From assembly GCF_910594985.1 (NCBI RefSeq), contig NZ_CAJVCE010000041.1, positions 1-37,378 of the forward strand: a stretch of DNA of 37,378 bases, read 5' to 3'. The stretch comes from Paenibacillus allorhizosphaerae. GTDB taxonomy: Bacteria; Bacillota; Bacilli; Paenibacillales; NBRC-103111. Under the pieces are notes generated by a model. That model was not told the origin of the DNA, did not search any database, and saw nothing but the letters and a program-made list of their open reading frames with translations. Below are positions 1 through 7,634 of the stretch, piece after piece. Made by a program: the position numbers and the translations under genes. Every line of letters starts with the position of its first letter. Within the stretch, counting starts at the first letter, position 1.

Positions 1-112
1 GGATGGGTTCGTGACACCATAGCGCAACGACCTTCCTCACCAGCCGTAAGAATAGTATAAAACGTCGCACCAAAATTTTCATCCTCTGTGGCGCCCGACA
101 GGGCATGGGGGG

Positions 113-189
113 CTAACGGGAGACGATAGTGTGGAGCTGCCGTAAAGGACAGCTCCTCTTTGATATCGTTGAAGTAACTGGCAGGTTAG
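113..189 (+). repeat. Intergenic hairpin repeat, copy E1
   Basis: First of twelve co-oriented copies in the window. Left arm is CTAACGGGAGACGATAG, right arm is GTAACTGGCAGGTTAG. Between them a 7-bp stem GGAGCTG (133-139) pairs with CAGCTCC (150-156), followed by TCTTTG, which gives the look of a weak intrinsic terminator. It lies 136 bp before the start of the truncated MFS gene. The bases 1-112 before it contain no gene I can support. Confidence 0.85.
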
Positions 190-324
190 TTAAAACATGA
201 GGGTGGTGAATTACAAACTTCTGTAACAATACAAGAAACAATATGCTTCAAAATTATAATATGATATTAGTGTGTAAGTGTTTTCATAGTGATGTGATAC
301 GGCGCTCAGAACGGGGGGATTTAA

Positions 325-588
325 GTGAAACTCACCGACCATAAGGATTATATACGATTCTGGGTTGCCTCGACAATTTCGGACTTTGGCACCTATATTA
401 CAACGCTCGCTCTCCAAGTTCTGGTGGTGGTTAACCTAAATGGCAACACAGTCGATGTGGGATGGATTAGTTCGTCTAGGTGGTTGCCGTACGTGTTGCT
501 TGGATTGGTGGCGGGTGTACTTCTTGATCGTGTAAGTCGCCGGCCCGTTTTGGTAATAACACCCCGGATGCGGCCTGCGATGGCATAG
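325..588 (+). pseudogene. Truncated MFS transporter (N-terminal fragment)
   Basis: GTG start at 325 preceded by a G-rich Shine-Dalgarno (GGGGGGAT). The 87 residues match the start of drug/macrolide-exporter-type MFS proteins: a short basic N terminus with FWVASTISDFGTY (TM1 start), a second hydrophobic stretch WLPYVLLGLVAGVLLDRVSRRP ending in the conserved D-R-x-x-R-R-P loop between TM2 and TM3. A normal member has about 400 residues and 12 membrane helices. Here homology stops after about residue 78 and the frame ends at TAG 586-588. The product cannot be a working transporter. Family assignment is from the loop motif and hydrophobic pattern, and the substrate is unknown. Confidence 0.7.
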
Positions 589-699
589 AAGCGTGGAATT
601 GCAGAAAAAGTCGGTATACAGTTTTTTACGAGTGTAACAACAAATCAGCTTCCTAAAATCGCAGACTGGATACAAGAACGATTAATAGATACTAACTAA
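589..699 (+). pseudogene. C-terminal fragment of an unidentified protein
   Basis: Directly after the TAG that ends the MFS fragment, the same frame stays open for 36 codons with protein-like composition (for example FFTSVTTNQLPKIADWIQER) and ends at TAA 697-699. It does not look like MFS sequence, so it is probably the 3' end of another gene fused to the transporter remnant by a deletion. I do not recognise the family. It has no start codon or ribosome binding site of its own. Confidence 0.3.
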
Positions 700-992
700 G
701 CCAACCCAAATTGCTCGCCCAGCTCAGCCGGGAATGTGCAGACGGAGAGCCGCAGCTTCATCACCTTAGAGACTCTGGTGGTGCTAAGAATAAGGCCGGA
801 TGTGCAAGGTTATCCTCGTTTTCATCCGGTATGTAGGGGTAATGATTGGCCACGGCGATTATTTCTCATTCGACCGCATTTCGGTATGGTTTGCAACCGC
901 ATTTTGGATAAACACCGTGTTTATGATCTGATCGGGTCCATAATGCTTCTGGTGTGGCGTGATTGCACTGAGAGCACCAGAGGTTCATGTAT
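700..992. other. Region without a supportable gene
   Basis: Both strands carry only short open frames. One plus frame near 810-930 reads as a hydrophobic stretch (FIRYVGVMIGHGDYFSFDR, then WFATAFWINTVFMI) that could be a relic of a membrane protein, but it has no start and hits a stop at once. I see no RNA gene, terminator or repeat copy here. Confidence 0.3.
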
Positions 993-1214
993 TTAAAAAT
1001 TTTGGATTAAATCATAGTATTCAAAATATTTATCACTTGCCGTTACTCGAGCAGGATCAATAACATTATCCGCTTTCTTTGCACTGTTTAAATAATTATT
1101 AAAATCATCCAGTTTCTTAGAGAAATAATAGTTTTCAAGACCTATGTATGATTCTCTGTAAAATTCAATTCCAGAATTGTACTTATTTAGCAATAAACGC
1201 ATATCATCCGTATT
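993..1214 (-). pseudogene. C-terminal fragment of an unknown protein
   Basis: Minus-strand frame ending at the complement of 993-995. Its 69 residues from the first ATG are protein-like and rich in Tyr, Asn and Asp (YRESYIGLENYYFSKKLDDF). The frame stays open a little upstream of that ATG and then runs into IS66-like sequence at about 1214, so this is probably the 3' end of a gene cut by the insertion sequence. There is no ribosome binding site before the ATG. The family is not recognised; helical extracytoplasmic or lipoprotein C termini can look like this, which is a guess. Confidence 0.35.
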
Positions 1215-1378
1215 TATGTCAAAGGATGAAGCTTGCCGGTCATTTTGCGGCGCTCGTAGGTGATCTTCTCCATCCCCGGCTCTTGACCTTTTGGGATAGC
1301 CAGTACTTCCGCCTCGTTAAACAGGTTCAGTTCCAGTTGATCCGGATTACGAAATGGCAGGATAGTTTCAGCAATAAT
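1214..1378 (-). pseudogene. IS66 transposase (TnpC) internal fragment, inverted
   Basis: Read on the minus strand this gives QLELNLFNEAEVLAIPKG followed by ITYERRKMTGKLHPL. This is the proline-poor linker of IS66-family TnpC transposases, just before the conserved I-T-Y-x-R-R-K motif near residues 60-100 of a protein of about 500 residues. It ends at TAA (complement of 1214-1216). The rest of tnpC is missing here. It points opposite to the tnpB gene 75 bp away, whereas an intact IS66 has tnpA, tnpB and tnpC on one strand. The element has therefore been rearranged. Confidence 0.7.
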
Positions 1379-1452
1379 TAATCTTTACCAGTTATGAGGG
1401 TATCGGGATATGGCGTGAATGCTAGTATCACGAAAGGAGCACTGAGGGATTT

Positions 1453-1818
1453 ATGCTGAACGCGGCTGCGGCGTCCCGCGTCTATTTGGCTTGCGGCTCC
1501 ACAGACATGCGCAAATCCATCGACGGACTGGCAGCGATCGTTCAGGAGCAGTTTTCGCTCAGTCCGTTTTCCTCGGCTTTGTTTGTGTTTTGCAACCATA
1601 GACGGGACAAGCTCAAAATTCTGCAGTGGGATCACGCCGGTTTCTGGCTCTACTACCGCCGACTGGAACGGGGGACGTTTCAATGGCCCGCTGAGGGCCG
1701 TTCCCCGCTTTGCCTGACGCAGCGGGAATTGCACTGGCTCCTTGACGGCCTTTCGCTGTCTCAGCGGCACGCCCATCCGGCGATCGGGACGGAGCCGATT
1801 TCAAGGAGGAAAGTTTGA
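1453..1818 (+). CDS. IS66 family accessory protein TnpB (Orf2)
   Basis: The 121-residue product is close to the usual length of about 115-120 for IS66 TnpB. Diagnostic stretches are G-S-T-D-M-R-K-S-I-D-G-L near residues 16-27, SALFVFCNHRRDKLKILQWD (about 41-60) and GFWLYYRRLERGTFQWP (about 63-79). TnpB is needed with TnpA and TnpC for transposition of IS66 elements; its biochemical role is not settled. ATG 1453 follows the A-rich sequence GAAAGGAG at suitable spacing and overlaps the presumed end of tnpA. The reading frame is intact although its partners are missing or fragmentary, so it is probably an orphan and non-functional on its own. Confidence 0.85.
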   Translation: MLNAAAASRVYLACGSTDMRKSIDGLAAIVQEQFSLSPFSSALFVFCNHRRDKLKILQWDHAGFWLYYRRLERGTFQWPAEGRSPLCLTQRELHWLLDGLSLSQRHAHPAIGTEPISRRKV

Positions 1819-1991
1819 CCAATAAAGTGAATTCTAATGGAAAATCTCCGTGCCCACATCCAACCTCAAAGATCCTAGTATCATGGTCAGATAATTCCTA
1901 AACGAAGGCGAAGGTCACCAATGCCCGTCGTTGTAACCGAAGTAGTTATAACGACTGTGATTATTAGATTCTTACTATAGGAGGAATTACG

Positions 1992-2858
1992 ATGAAAATT
2001 TTGGTGACAGGCGCAACAGGGAAATTGGGATCACTTGTAGTAGAAACTTTATTGGAAACCGTACAGGCTAAGGATCTTGCCGTCAGCGTTCGCAACCCGG
2101 AGAAAGCGGAGAGCCTTCGAGCTCGCGGCGTTGATGTAAGGCTTGGGGATTTTGAACAGCCGGATACGCTAGATAAAGCGTTCGCAGGTATCGACCGCCT
2201 CTTGATCGTTTCCACGGACGGCGACAACGAAACTCGGACTCGCCAGCATACTGCGGCTGTAGCGGCTGCTAAGCGCGCTAATGTCGGTTTCATTGCTTAT
2301 ACCAGTTTAGGAAATGCTAGCGAGAACAGGATATTCCTTGCGCCGGTGCATCGTGCCACTGAGGAAGCCATCAGAAACTCGGGGATTCCTTATTCCTACC
2401 TGCGCAACAACTGGTACTTGGAGAACGAGACTAGCAGCATTCAAGCAGTCCTTGGAGGAGCACCTTGGTTGACTTCGGCGGGATCCGGCAAAGTAGGCTG
2501 GGCGACCCGTCGCGATTATGCACAGGCAGCTGCAGCCGTACTGGCGGACGTTGGCCATGAGAATTCCGTGTATGAACTGTCCGGCAAACTTGCTACACAA
2601 GAAGAGCTAGCTTCTGTCCTTGCCGGTGTCTTGGGCCGGGAAGTTCCCGTTCAACAAGTGGATGACGAAACTTATGCCAGCATAATGAGCAGCGTAGGTG
2701 TACTTGAACCGGTCGTTCCGATTCTGGTTGGAATTCAGAGTGCGATTCGCGATGGCGCATTGGAAGTCGAGAGCAATGATCTTCAAAAGCTGCTTGGACG
2801 TCCGGCCACGTCACTCGAAGAGGGTCTACGTCAAATCGTAAACGAAATTCAGGCTTAA
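1992..2858 (+). CDS. NmrA/QorB-like NAD(P)-dependent oxidoreductase
   Basis: 288 residues, full length for atypical short-chain dehydrogenases of the NmrA-like/QorB group (about 285). The Rossmann motif GATGKLG lies at residues 7-13. Conserved family stretches follow: the end of beta-2 and its loop (VSVRNPEKAESL), FIAYTSLGNAS with a YTS motif, and SYLRNNWYLEN. These line up along most of E. coli QorB, an NADPH:quinone oxidoreductase that I recall well. Likely cytosolic, reducing quinones or sensing the NADP(H) state. AGGAGG at 1980-1985 sets ATG 1992. It stands alone on the plus strand; such genes are often beside an HxlR regulator, which is absent here. The sequence looks intact. Confidence 0.88.
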   Translation: MKILVTGATGKLGSLVVETLLETVQAKDLAVSVRNPEKAESLRARGVDVRLGDFEQPDTLDKAFAGIDRLLIVSTDGDNETRTRQHTAAVAAAKRANVGFIAYTSLGNASENRIFLAPVHRATEEAIRNSGIPYSYLRNNWYLENETSSIQAVLGGAPWLTSAGSGKVGWATRRDYAQAAAAVLADVGHENSVYELSGKLATQEELASVLAGVLGREVPVQQVDDETYASIMSSVGVLEPVVPILVGIQSAIRDGALEVESNDLQKLLGRPATSLEEGLRQIVNEIQA

Positions 2859-2996
2859 TTGAGCGTGCGAAACAGAGGTTGTTCCCGAAGGTCTAATGCG
2901 ACCGGAGGGATTGCGTCTTTTTTATGCGTGTATGGAAAGTCCGGAGAATGTTTGGGGAATAGTACTTCATTATGAACAGTAATGGAGCGTAGAGGA

Positions 2997-3439
2997 ATGA
3001 AAGTATTATCCATGATTCAACCGTGGGCGACTCTGCTTGTTCAAGGCGAGACTCTCTATGAAACAAGATCCTGGAAGACCCGGTATCGCGGACCGTTAGC
3101 CATTCATGCAAGCCAGAAAGTCGATAAGCAGGCCTGTAAATATGAACCCATCCGTTCTTTACTCGCCAAGAATGGCTATACGGAACAAAACCTCCCTACG
3201 GGGGTTATCCTTGCAACTTGCGAGCTTACGAATTGTTATCAAGTCATCGACGCTAATCATACGTCAGCCATTTTGGATTGCGGGAAGGCGTGACGGGGGA
3301 TGACTTCCTGTTAGGCGATTACAGTCCAGGTTATTTTGCGTGGGAAATAGCGGGTTTCCGTCTGCTGAAGCCTTATATTCCAGTGAAGGGAAAACTGGGA
3401 CTATGGGAATATCCGATAGGCGAAGAGTTGATGATATGA
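2997..3439 (+). pseudogene. ASCH-domain protein, frameshifted
   Basis: The first frame (start ATG 2997, or 2982 in the same frame) gives KVLSMIQPWATLLVQGET, Y-E-T-R-S-W-K-T-R-Y-R-G-P-L and IHASQK. This is the classic N-terminal half of ASCH proteins (PUA-like fold; proposed RNA or nucleic-acid binding). The frame ends at TGA 3291-3293. The missing half is found immediately in another frame from about 3287: VTGDDFLLGDYSPGYFAWEI, later KLGLWEYPIGEELMI, ending at TGA 3437-3439. One indel near 3285-3290 explains both. The reconstructed protein is about 147 residues, normal for the family. Unless the indel is a sequencing error, the gene is inactive. Confidence 0.75.
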
Positions 3440-3473
3440 CCTATGTAAACAATCAATTAATGGAGGTTCTGAC

Positions 3474-4504
3474 TTGACCAATCACTTATTTTCTCCTTAT
3501 GAAATTAAAGGTTTACAATTGAAAAATCGGGTAGTCATGGCCCCCATGTGCCAATATTCCGTAACCGCTAGGGATGGCAAACCCAACGAATGGCATTACG
3601 TTCACTACCTTAGCCGCGCAATTGGCGGTGCAGCCTTGATCATCATGGAAATGACGGACGTTGAGCCGGATGGTCGAATAACCGACTTTGATTTAGGGAT
3701 TTGGTCCGATGACCATATTCCGGCATTTGCCAGAATTATTGATGGGGTTCATGCTCACGGGGCCAAGATTGGGATTCAAATTGCTCATGCTGGCCGAAAA
3801 GCGGAAGATGCTAAAGAGCCAGTGGCCCCTTCCGCTATACCATATCCGGGATCCCGCTATAAGATGCCCCGCGCACTTACAGTCGATGAGGTAAATCAGA
3901 TGGTACAGCTCTACGCTGATGCAGCCCGCCGGGCTGTTCAGGCAGGCGTAGATATGATTGAGCTTCACGGGGCGCACGGATATTTAATTCATCAGTTTCA
4001 ATCCCTTTTACCAACAAACGCGAAGATGCGTATGGAAAAGACCTGACCAAATTTGGGGTAGAGGTCATACAGGCGGTCAAAAAGGAAATGCCTGCAGATA
4101 TGCCGTTATTTTTCCGAATTACTGCCGTAGAGTACGCGGATGGGGGTTATGGTATGGAACATGCCATTAAGTTATCTAAAGCTTACCATGCAGCAGGTGT
4201 AGATGTCTTTCATGTAAGTTCTGGCGGGGAAGGACCCGTAGGGGAAAGAAAGCCTGGCAACTACCCAGGTTATCAAGTTCCTTTTGCGCGCAAAATTCGG
4301 GAGGCTCTTGGGGTGCCCGTCGTAGCTGTAGGCATGCTTGAGGACCCGGCACTTGCTCAATCCGTCATCTGCAGCGAAGAAGCGGATTTAGTGGCGATCG
4401 CCCGTGGCATGCTTCGAGATCCTTACTGGACTATCCATGCTGCTAAATCGCTTAGAAGTGAATATACCACCATTCCAAAGCAATATGAGCGGGCTTATCA
4501 TTAA
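3474..4504 (+). pseudogene. Old yellow enzyme (NamA/YqjM-like), frameshifted
   Basis: The start (TTG 3474) follows GGAGGTT. The first 180 residues match FMN-dependent ene-reductases of the YqjM/NamA group: NRVVMAPMCQYS (with the Cys that tunes FMN in YqjM), IQIAHAGRKA (catalytic H-x-x-R region) and ELHGAHGYLIHQF. A frameshift near 4000 in TCCCTTTTACC ends this frame at 4046. The other frame carries PFTNKREDAYGKDL, then VSSGGEGPVG, VAVGM, IARGMLRDPYW and YERAYH up to TAA 4502-4504. A few residues after YGG/K also seem missing. An intact enzyme of about 340 residues would reduce activated C=C bonds with NADPH. As it stands the gene is broken. Confidence 0.8.
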
Positions 4505-4527
4505 TGGGAAATAGGGAAGCTATCCGA

Positions 4528-5244
4528 ATGTCATTGAAAGAGAAGCGAGTCATAGTTGTAGGAGGCACATCAGGTATTGGATTATCGACTGCCAAGGCAT
4601 TTCTGGATGAAGGGGCAAAGGTAGTTATCGCAAGCCGTTCCGCTGCCAAGCTCTCGGAAGCCAAACAAACGCTTGGCGGGAATGTTGAAGCTTACGAGCT
4701 GGATTTTCGGAGTGAAGAGAAAGCCGCGGAATTTTTCGAAAAGGTTGGCAAGTTTGATCACTTGGTGATCACCGCGGGCGAAGGCGCGATGGGTGAGTTC
4801 CGCGAATTGCCGGTTGAACAGGCGCAAACTGCTTTCGACAGCAAGTTCTGGGGCCAGTATATCACCGTTAAAGCGGCTATCCCCTATTTGAACCAAGAAG
4901 GTTCCATCTCCTTGACTTCCGGCGTTTACGGCAAACGGCCTCCGAAGGGGGCATCCACGCTGGCTGCGATCAACACGGCGTTGGAGGGTTTAATGCGGGG
5001 ATTGACGGTGGATCTTGCCCCGATTCGTGTCAATGTGGTTTCTCCCGGAATCGTAGATACGCCTGTCTACGCAGGTATGCCGGAGGAAGACCGGAAATCC
5101 ATGTTCAACGCCATTGCACGCCAATTGCCTGTCGGACGGATCGCGCAGTCGGAAGATATTGCCGAAGCTTATGTTTACCTTGCGAAAAACGGATTCACCA
5201 CTGGCTCCGTTATCCTGATTGAGGGCGGGGCGCTCCTGTCCTAA
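4528..5244 (+). CDS. SDR family oxidoreductase lacking the usual Tyr-Lys pair
   Basis: About 238 residues from ATG 4528. An upstream ATG at 4504 overlaps the previous stop, but ATG 4528 has AGGGAAG about 10 bases before it and matches where family members begin. Cofactor motif VVGGTSGIGLS is at the N terminus, a residue set R-S near the end of beta-2 suggests NADP, and SLTSGVYGKRPPKGAS holds the catalytic Ser region. The usual Y-x-x-x-K is absent: the equivalent stretch reads TLAAINTALEGL. I recall a divergent SDR subgroup with such an Asn-containing motif. The C terminus (TTGSVILIEGGALLS) is standard. Likely cytosolic; substrate unknown. It may have been cotranscribed with the broken ene-reductase upstream. 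Confidence 0.85.
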   Translation: MSLKEKRVIVVGGTSGIGLSTAKAFLDEGAKVVIASRSAAKLSEAKQTLGGNVEAYELDFRSEEKAAEFFEKVGKFDHLVITAGEGAMGEFRELPVEQAQTAFDSKFWGQYITVKAAIPYLNQEGSISLTSGVYGKRPPKGASTLAAINTALEGLMRGLTVDLAPIRVNVVSPGIVDTPVYAGMPEEDRKSMFNAIARQLPVGRIAQSEDIAEAYVYLAKNGFTTGSVILIEGGALLS

Positions 5245-5280
5245 ACTCAGTACGTAAAACATATTAAAGATGCACTGAGA

Positions 5281-5325
5281 AGGTCATGAATATCTACGCG
5301 AGTAGAGTTCATGGCCTATTTTTCA
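5281..5325 (+). terminator. Intrinsic terminator after the SDR gene
   Basis: A 10-bp stem AGGTCATGAA (5281-5290) pairs with TTCATGGCCT (5308-5317), with one G-U pair, and is followed by ATTTTTC. It lies 37 bp after the SDR stop codon. Confidence 0.75.
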
Positions 5326-5614
5326 AACAAGCTTTAACCAATATATTCAAGCCACAAGAAGCTCTATGCCCGGAAGGCCGGATCGCTGGCAATTGACCAG
5401 CTTTCCACGGGATATCAGGAGAGCTTCGCACAATACGTGTGAAAGTAAATTCGTTCCGGCTCGCCTATTCGAGCTCTCGCCTTCATAGAAAGTTAAAGAA
5501 GGGCCGCAGCTGACCCAAGTATTAATTTGCAATAAACTTGAAATCATTCCTTCACCTTAGATTAATATATGGAGTCTATAATAAGAGTCGACCCCCTTTT
5601 TTTATATGAAGTAG
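5326..5614. other. Intergenic region, no supportable gene
   Basis: Both strands give short open frames across 5340-5550 (minus: ISRGKLVNCQRSGLPGIELL; plus: MPGRPDRWQLTSFPRDIRRA). The two strands look equally protein-like, which is typical of a conserved non-coding sequence or a relic. There is no ribosome binding site at either start. I cannot name it. Confidence 0.3.
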
Positions 5615-5648
5615 CTCTACAGCCCGTTGCTGTAGAGTATTTTTTTTC
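5615..5648 (+). terminator. Intrinsic terminator
   Basis: Perfect 9-bp stem CTCTACAGC (5615-5623) with GCTGTAGAG (5629-5637) and a run of eight T residues after TA. No intact gene ends just before it, so it probably served a gene now lost. Confidence 0.8.
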
Positions 5649-5650
5649 CT

Positions 5651-6324
5651 TACTGGCTCGATCTTCTTGATGAACGGGGGATCGTATATTGGAGCGAAAT
5701 CCCGATGTGGGGCTTTCCGAAGGAAGTAGTTGGCCGATCCCGTCGTGATCGGGCGGGGCTACCGGATGATCGAGGAGATGATCGATCGCGACCTGCATCA
5801 TCCGTGCGTCGTCTTCTGGTCTGTTCATAACGAGATCGATACGAACACCCGGGAAGGCTACGAGATTACGAAAACGTACGTCGATCTGGTGCGAAGCAAA
5901 GACACCTCTCGTCTGGTCACCTGCGCTACGCACCGCCCGCTGACGGATCTGACCCTCGGGTTGCTGGATGTCATCGGACTGAACGTGTACTACGGGTGGT
6001 ACAACGGCAAGGTAGAGGAATTCGATGCGTTCCTGCCCAAATTCCATGCTTATGCGGCATCGGTGGGCGCAGGGGACAAGCCGGTGCTGATGACGGAGTT
6101 CGGCGGCGCAGGTATATTCGGCGATGTCGGCTGGGAAGAGGATCGGATGTTCAGCGAGGATTATCAGGCGAAAATTCACGCCAAGGCATTGGCTTCCTTC
6201 CGCGCCGACCCGAAGATCGGAGGCACGTACATCTGGCAGTTCGCCGATATTCACAGCGACACGCCCCGATTCCGGGACCGGGCAAGGGGCCCGGGAAGGC
6301 AAGGCCGGCACGCAGCAGGAGTAA
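5651..6324 (+). pseudogene. Glycoside hydrolase family 2 (beta-glucuronidase-like) fragment
   Basis: Only the second half of a GH2 TIM barrel remains. It opens at 5651 without a start (LDLLDERGIVYWSEIPMWGF), shifts frame near 5728, then reads from 5730: MIEEMIDRDLHHPCVVFWSV followed by HNEID, with the acid/base Glu of the N-E motif, and MTEFGGAGI with the nucleophile Glu, then YIWQFADIHSDTPRFRDRAR. Homology stops at about 6290, short of the normal C terminus. Intact enzymes have about 600 residues with two beta-sandwich domains first. Both catalytic residues survive but the protein lacks its N-terminal half. It is a clear pseudogene directly after a terminator, probably a deletion junction. 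Confidence 0.8.
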
Positions 6325-6499
6325 CCGATGCAGTTGCCTGTGCGGATTTTTCATTTCGGCAACTTTAAACTTCTTTGGTCGGCAGGAAAGCGACTCCTTT
6401 CATAGAATAAACTCCTATGTATACCATTGTTTTACACCCTTTATACGCTTTCTGGCAATCGATTATCGTATGCATTCAGGTATCATAGGGAGGAGTGGG

Positions 6500-7357
6500 A
6501 TGTTGATGAAACATTGGGTTATACTGGCTGACGGCACGGCCGTGCCGGCAATCGGACAAGGTACGTGGCATGTTGGCGATAAGCGTTCTATGAGAAAGCA
6601 AGAGATCGCCGCTTTACGGCTAGGTGTGGAGCTCGGGATGAACGTGATCGACACGGCCGAGATGTACGGGGAAGGATTGTCCGAGGAACGGGTTGGTGAA
6701 GCGGTCGTCGGCATTCGGGATCAAACGTTTCTAATATCCAAAGTATATCCGCACAATGCCGGACGGGATCGCATAGCGCGTAGCTGTGAGCGGAGCTTAA
6801 AGCGACTGAAGACGGATCGGCTTGATCTCTATCTTCTTCACTGGAGAGGCGGCATTCCGTTGAGCGAAACGGTAGAAGGGATGGAGCGGCTCGTCGAAGC
6901 GGGGAAAATATTGCGATGGGGCGTCTCGAACCTGGATACAGCCGATATGGAGGAACTCATTCGTCTAACAAACGGTTCGCATTGCGTCGTTAATCAAGTT
7001 CTGTATCATCTTGGTTCCCGCGGCATCGAGGTCGATTTGCTGCCTTGGCACAGAGAGCATGGCATTCCTATCATGGCCTATTCGCCGCTCGCTCAAGCAG
7101 GGACATTAAGAAAAGGACTCGTTCAGAACCCGGTCGTGCAAGAAATCGCCGAGAACCATCGCATAGAGCCGTTCCAGCTTCTGCTCGCCTGGTGTATACA
7201 GAGCGGGGATGTGATTGCTCTGCCGAAAGCATCGACCGAAGAGCATGTGAGACAAAATGCGGCTGCCGGGAATATTGAATTAACGGAAGAAGATATTCGC
7301 CGGCTGGATGCGGCGTTTCCAAAGCCTACAAAAAAAGTGCCGCTGGATATCATATAA
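6500..7357 (+). CDS. Aldo/keto reductase
   Basis: 285 residues from ATG 6500, which has GGGAGGAG ending about 6 bases before it; ATG 6506 is a possible alternative. A much longer open frame reaching back to 5996 is an accident over the GH2 relic. The catalytic tetrad of the AKR superfamily is complete: Asp51 (NVIDTAEMYGE), Tyr56, Lys81 (FLISKVYPHN) and His114 (LYLLHWRG). The C-terminal NADPH-binding part shows IALPKAS near residue 240. A cytosolic NADPH-dependent carbonyl reductase; the short loops resemble bacterial YvgN/DkgA-like proteins, substrate unknown. It stands alone on the plus strand and looks intact. Confidence 0.9.
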   Translation: MLMKHWVILADGTAVPAIGQGTWHVGDKRSMRKQEIAALRLGVELGMNVIDTAEMYGEGLSEERVGEAVVGIRDQTFLISKVYPHNAGRDRIARSCERSLKRLKTDRLDLYLLHWRGGIPLSETVEGMERLVEAGKILRWGVSNLDTADMEELIRLTNGSHCVVNQVLYHLGSRGIEVDLLPWHREHGIPIMAYSPLAQAGTLRKGLVQNPVVQEIAENHRIEPFQLLLAWCIQSGDVIALPKASTEEHVRQNAAAGNIELTEEDIRRLDAAFPKPTKKVPLDII

Positions 7358-7373
7358 AAAGATGGCGGCACTT
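7335..7373 (-). terminator. Hairpin at the 3' end of the aldo/keto reductase gene
   Basis: AAGTGCCGC (7335-7343) pairs with GCGGCACTT (7365-7373), spanning the stop codon at 7357. Read on the minus strand the hairpin is followed by TTTTTTG, so as an intrinsic terminator it works better for minus-strand transcription. On the plus strand it lacks a U tract. No minus-strand gene ends here now. Confidence 0.45.
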
Positions 7374-7483
7374 CAGCGAAAACAAGTCCGTAGGCTTCAA
7401 CGAATAAGACCATTGCCCAGAGCGATGTCTTATTTGCTGTGGAACAACCGTGATAAATCAATCTTCCTGATTTGACCACGGCC

Positions 7484-7494
7484 TATGGTATAAT
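7484..7494 (+). promoter_or_regulatory. Extended -10 promoter for the histidine kinase gene
   Basis: TGGTATAAT is an extended -10 (TG-n-TATAAT, 7486-7494). A convincing -35 at 17 bp is missing (CCTGAT), as is common for extended -10 promoters. It lies about 140 bp before the kinase start, leaving a long leader. Confidence 0.5.
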
Positions 7495-7634
7495 AAAACA
7501 CGAATTACAATACCGGAAATTTGGAAGTCATGACAGCTATCCTTTCGAGGACGCGTGTCGGAAAGACGTTCTCCAATAAATAGCGTTCAACGGATGGTTC
7601 AACCATAGGAATTTAAAGGCTGGAGGTGTTCATC

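Larger units (their letters stand above)
1214..1850. mobile_element. Scrambled IS66-family remnant
   Basis: Contains the inverted tnpC fragment (1214-1378), a few codons that may be the 3' end of tnpA just before tnpB (1381-1455), an intact tnpB (1453-1818), and an AAGGAGGAAAG ribosome binding site with a TTG start at 1815. That is where tnpC would normally begin, but the frame stops after about 30 codons with no TnpC similarity. I could not place terminal inverted repeats. A further tnpC piece, the 3' end, lies at 13188-13744 and may come from a related copy. Confidence 0.6.

Noticed and set aside
736..996. 86-codon plus-strand frame
   Set aside because: No ribosome binding site, odd composition, and a different frame of the same stretch looks more like a decayed membrane segment.
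1363..1372. GGCAGGATAG as a further repeat copy
   Set aside because: It falls inside the IS66 transposase fragment in coding context and lacks the rest of the element; coincidence.
5347..5547. 66-codon minus-strand frame
   Set aside because: Protein-like on both strands, no ribosome binding site, no family. Recorded only as an unassigned intergenic region.
5562..6311. 249-codon minus-strand open frame
   Set aside because: It is the complement of the GH2 fragment, which shows clear catalytic motifs on the plus strand. The minus product has no recognisable motif.
5996..6499. N-terminal extension of the aldo/keto reductase frame
   Set aside because: The open frame upstream of 6500 is an off-frame reading of GH2 sequence followed by low-complexity Arg-rich text. 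A strong ribosome binding site sits just before ATG 6500.
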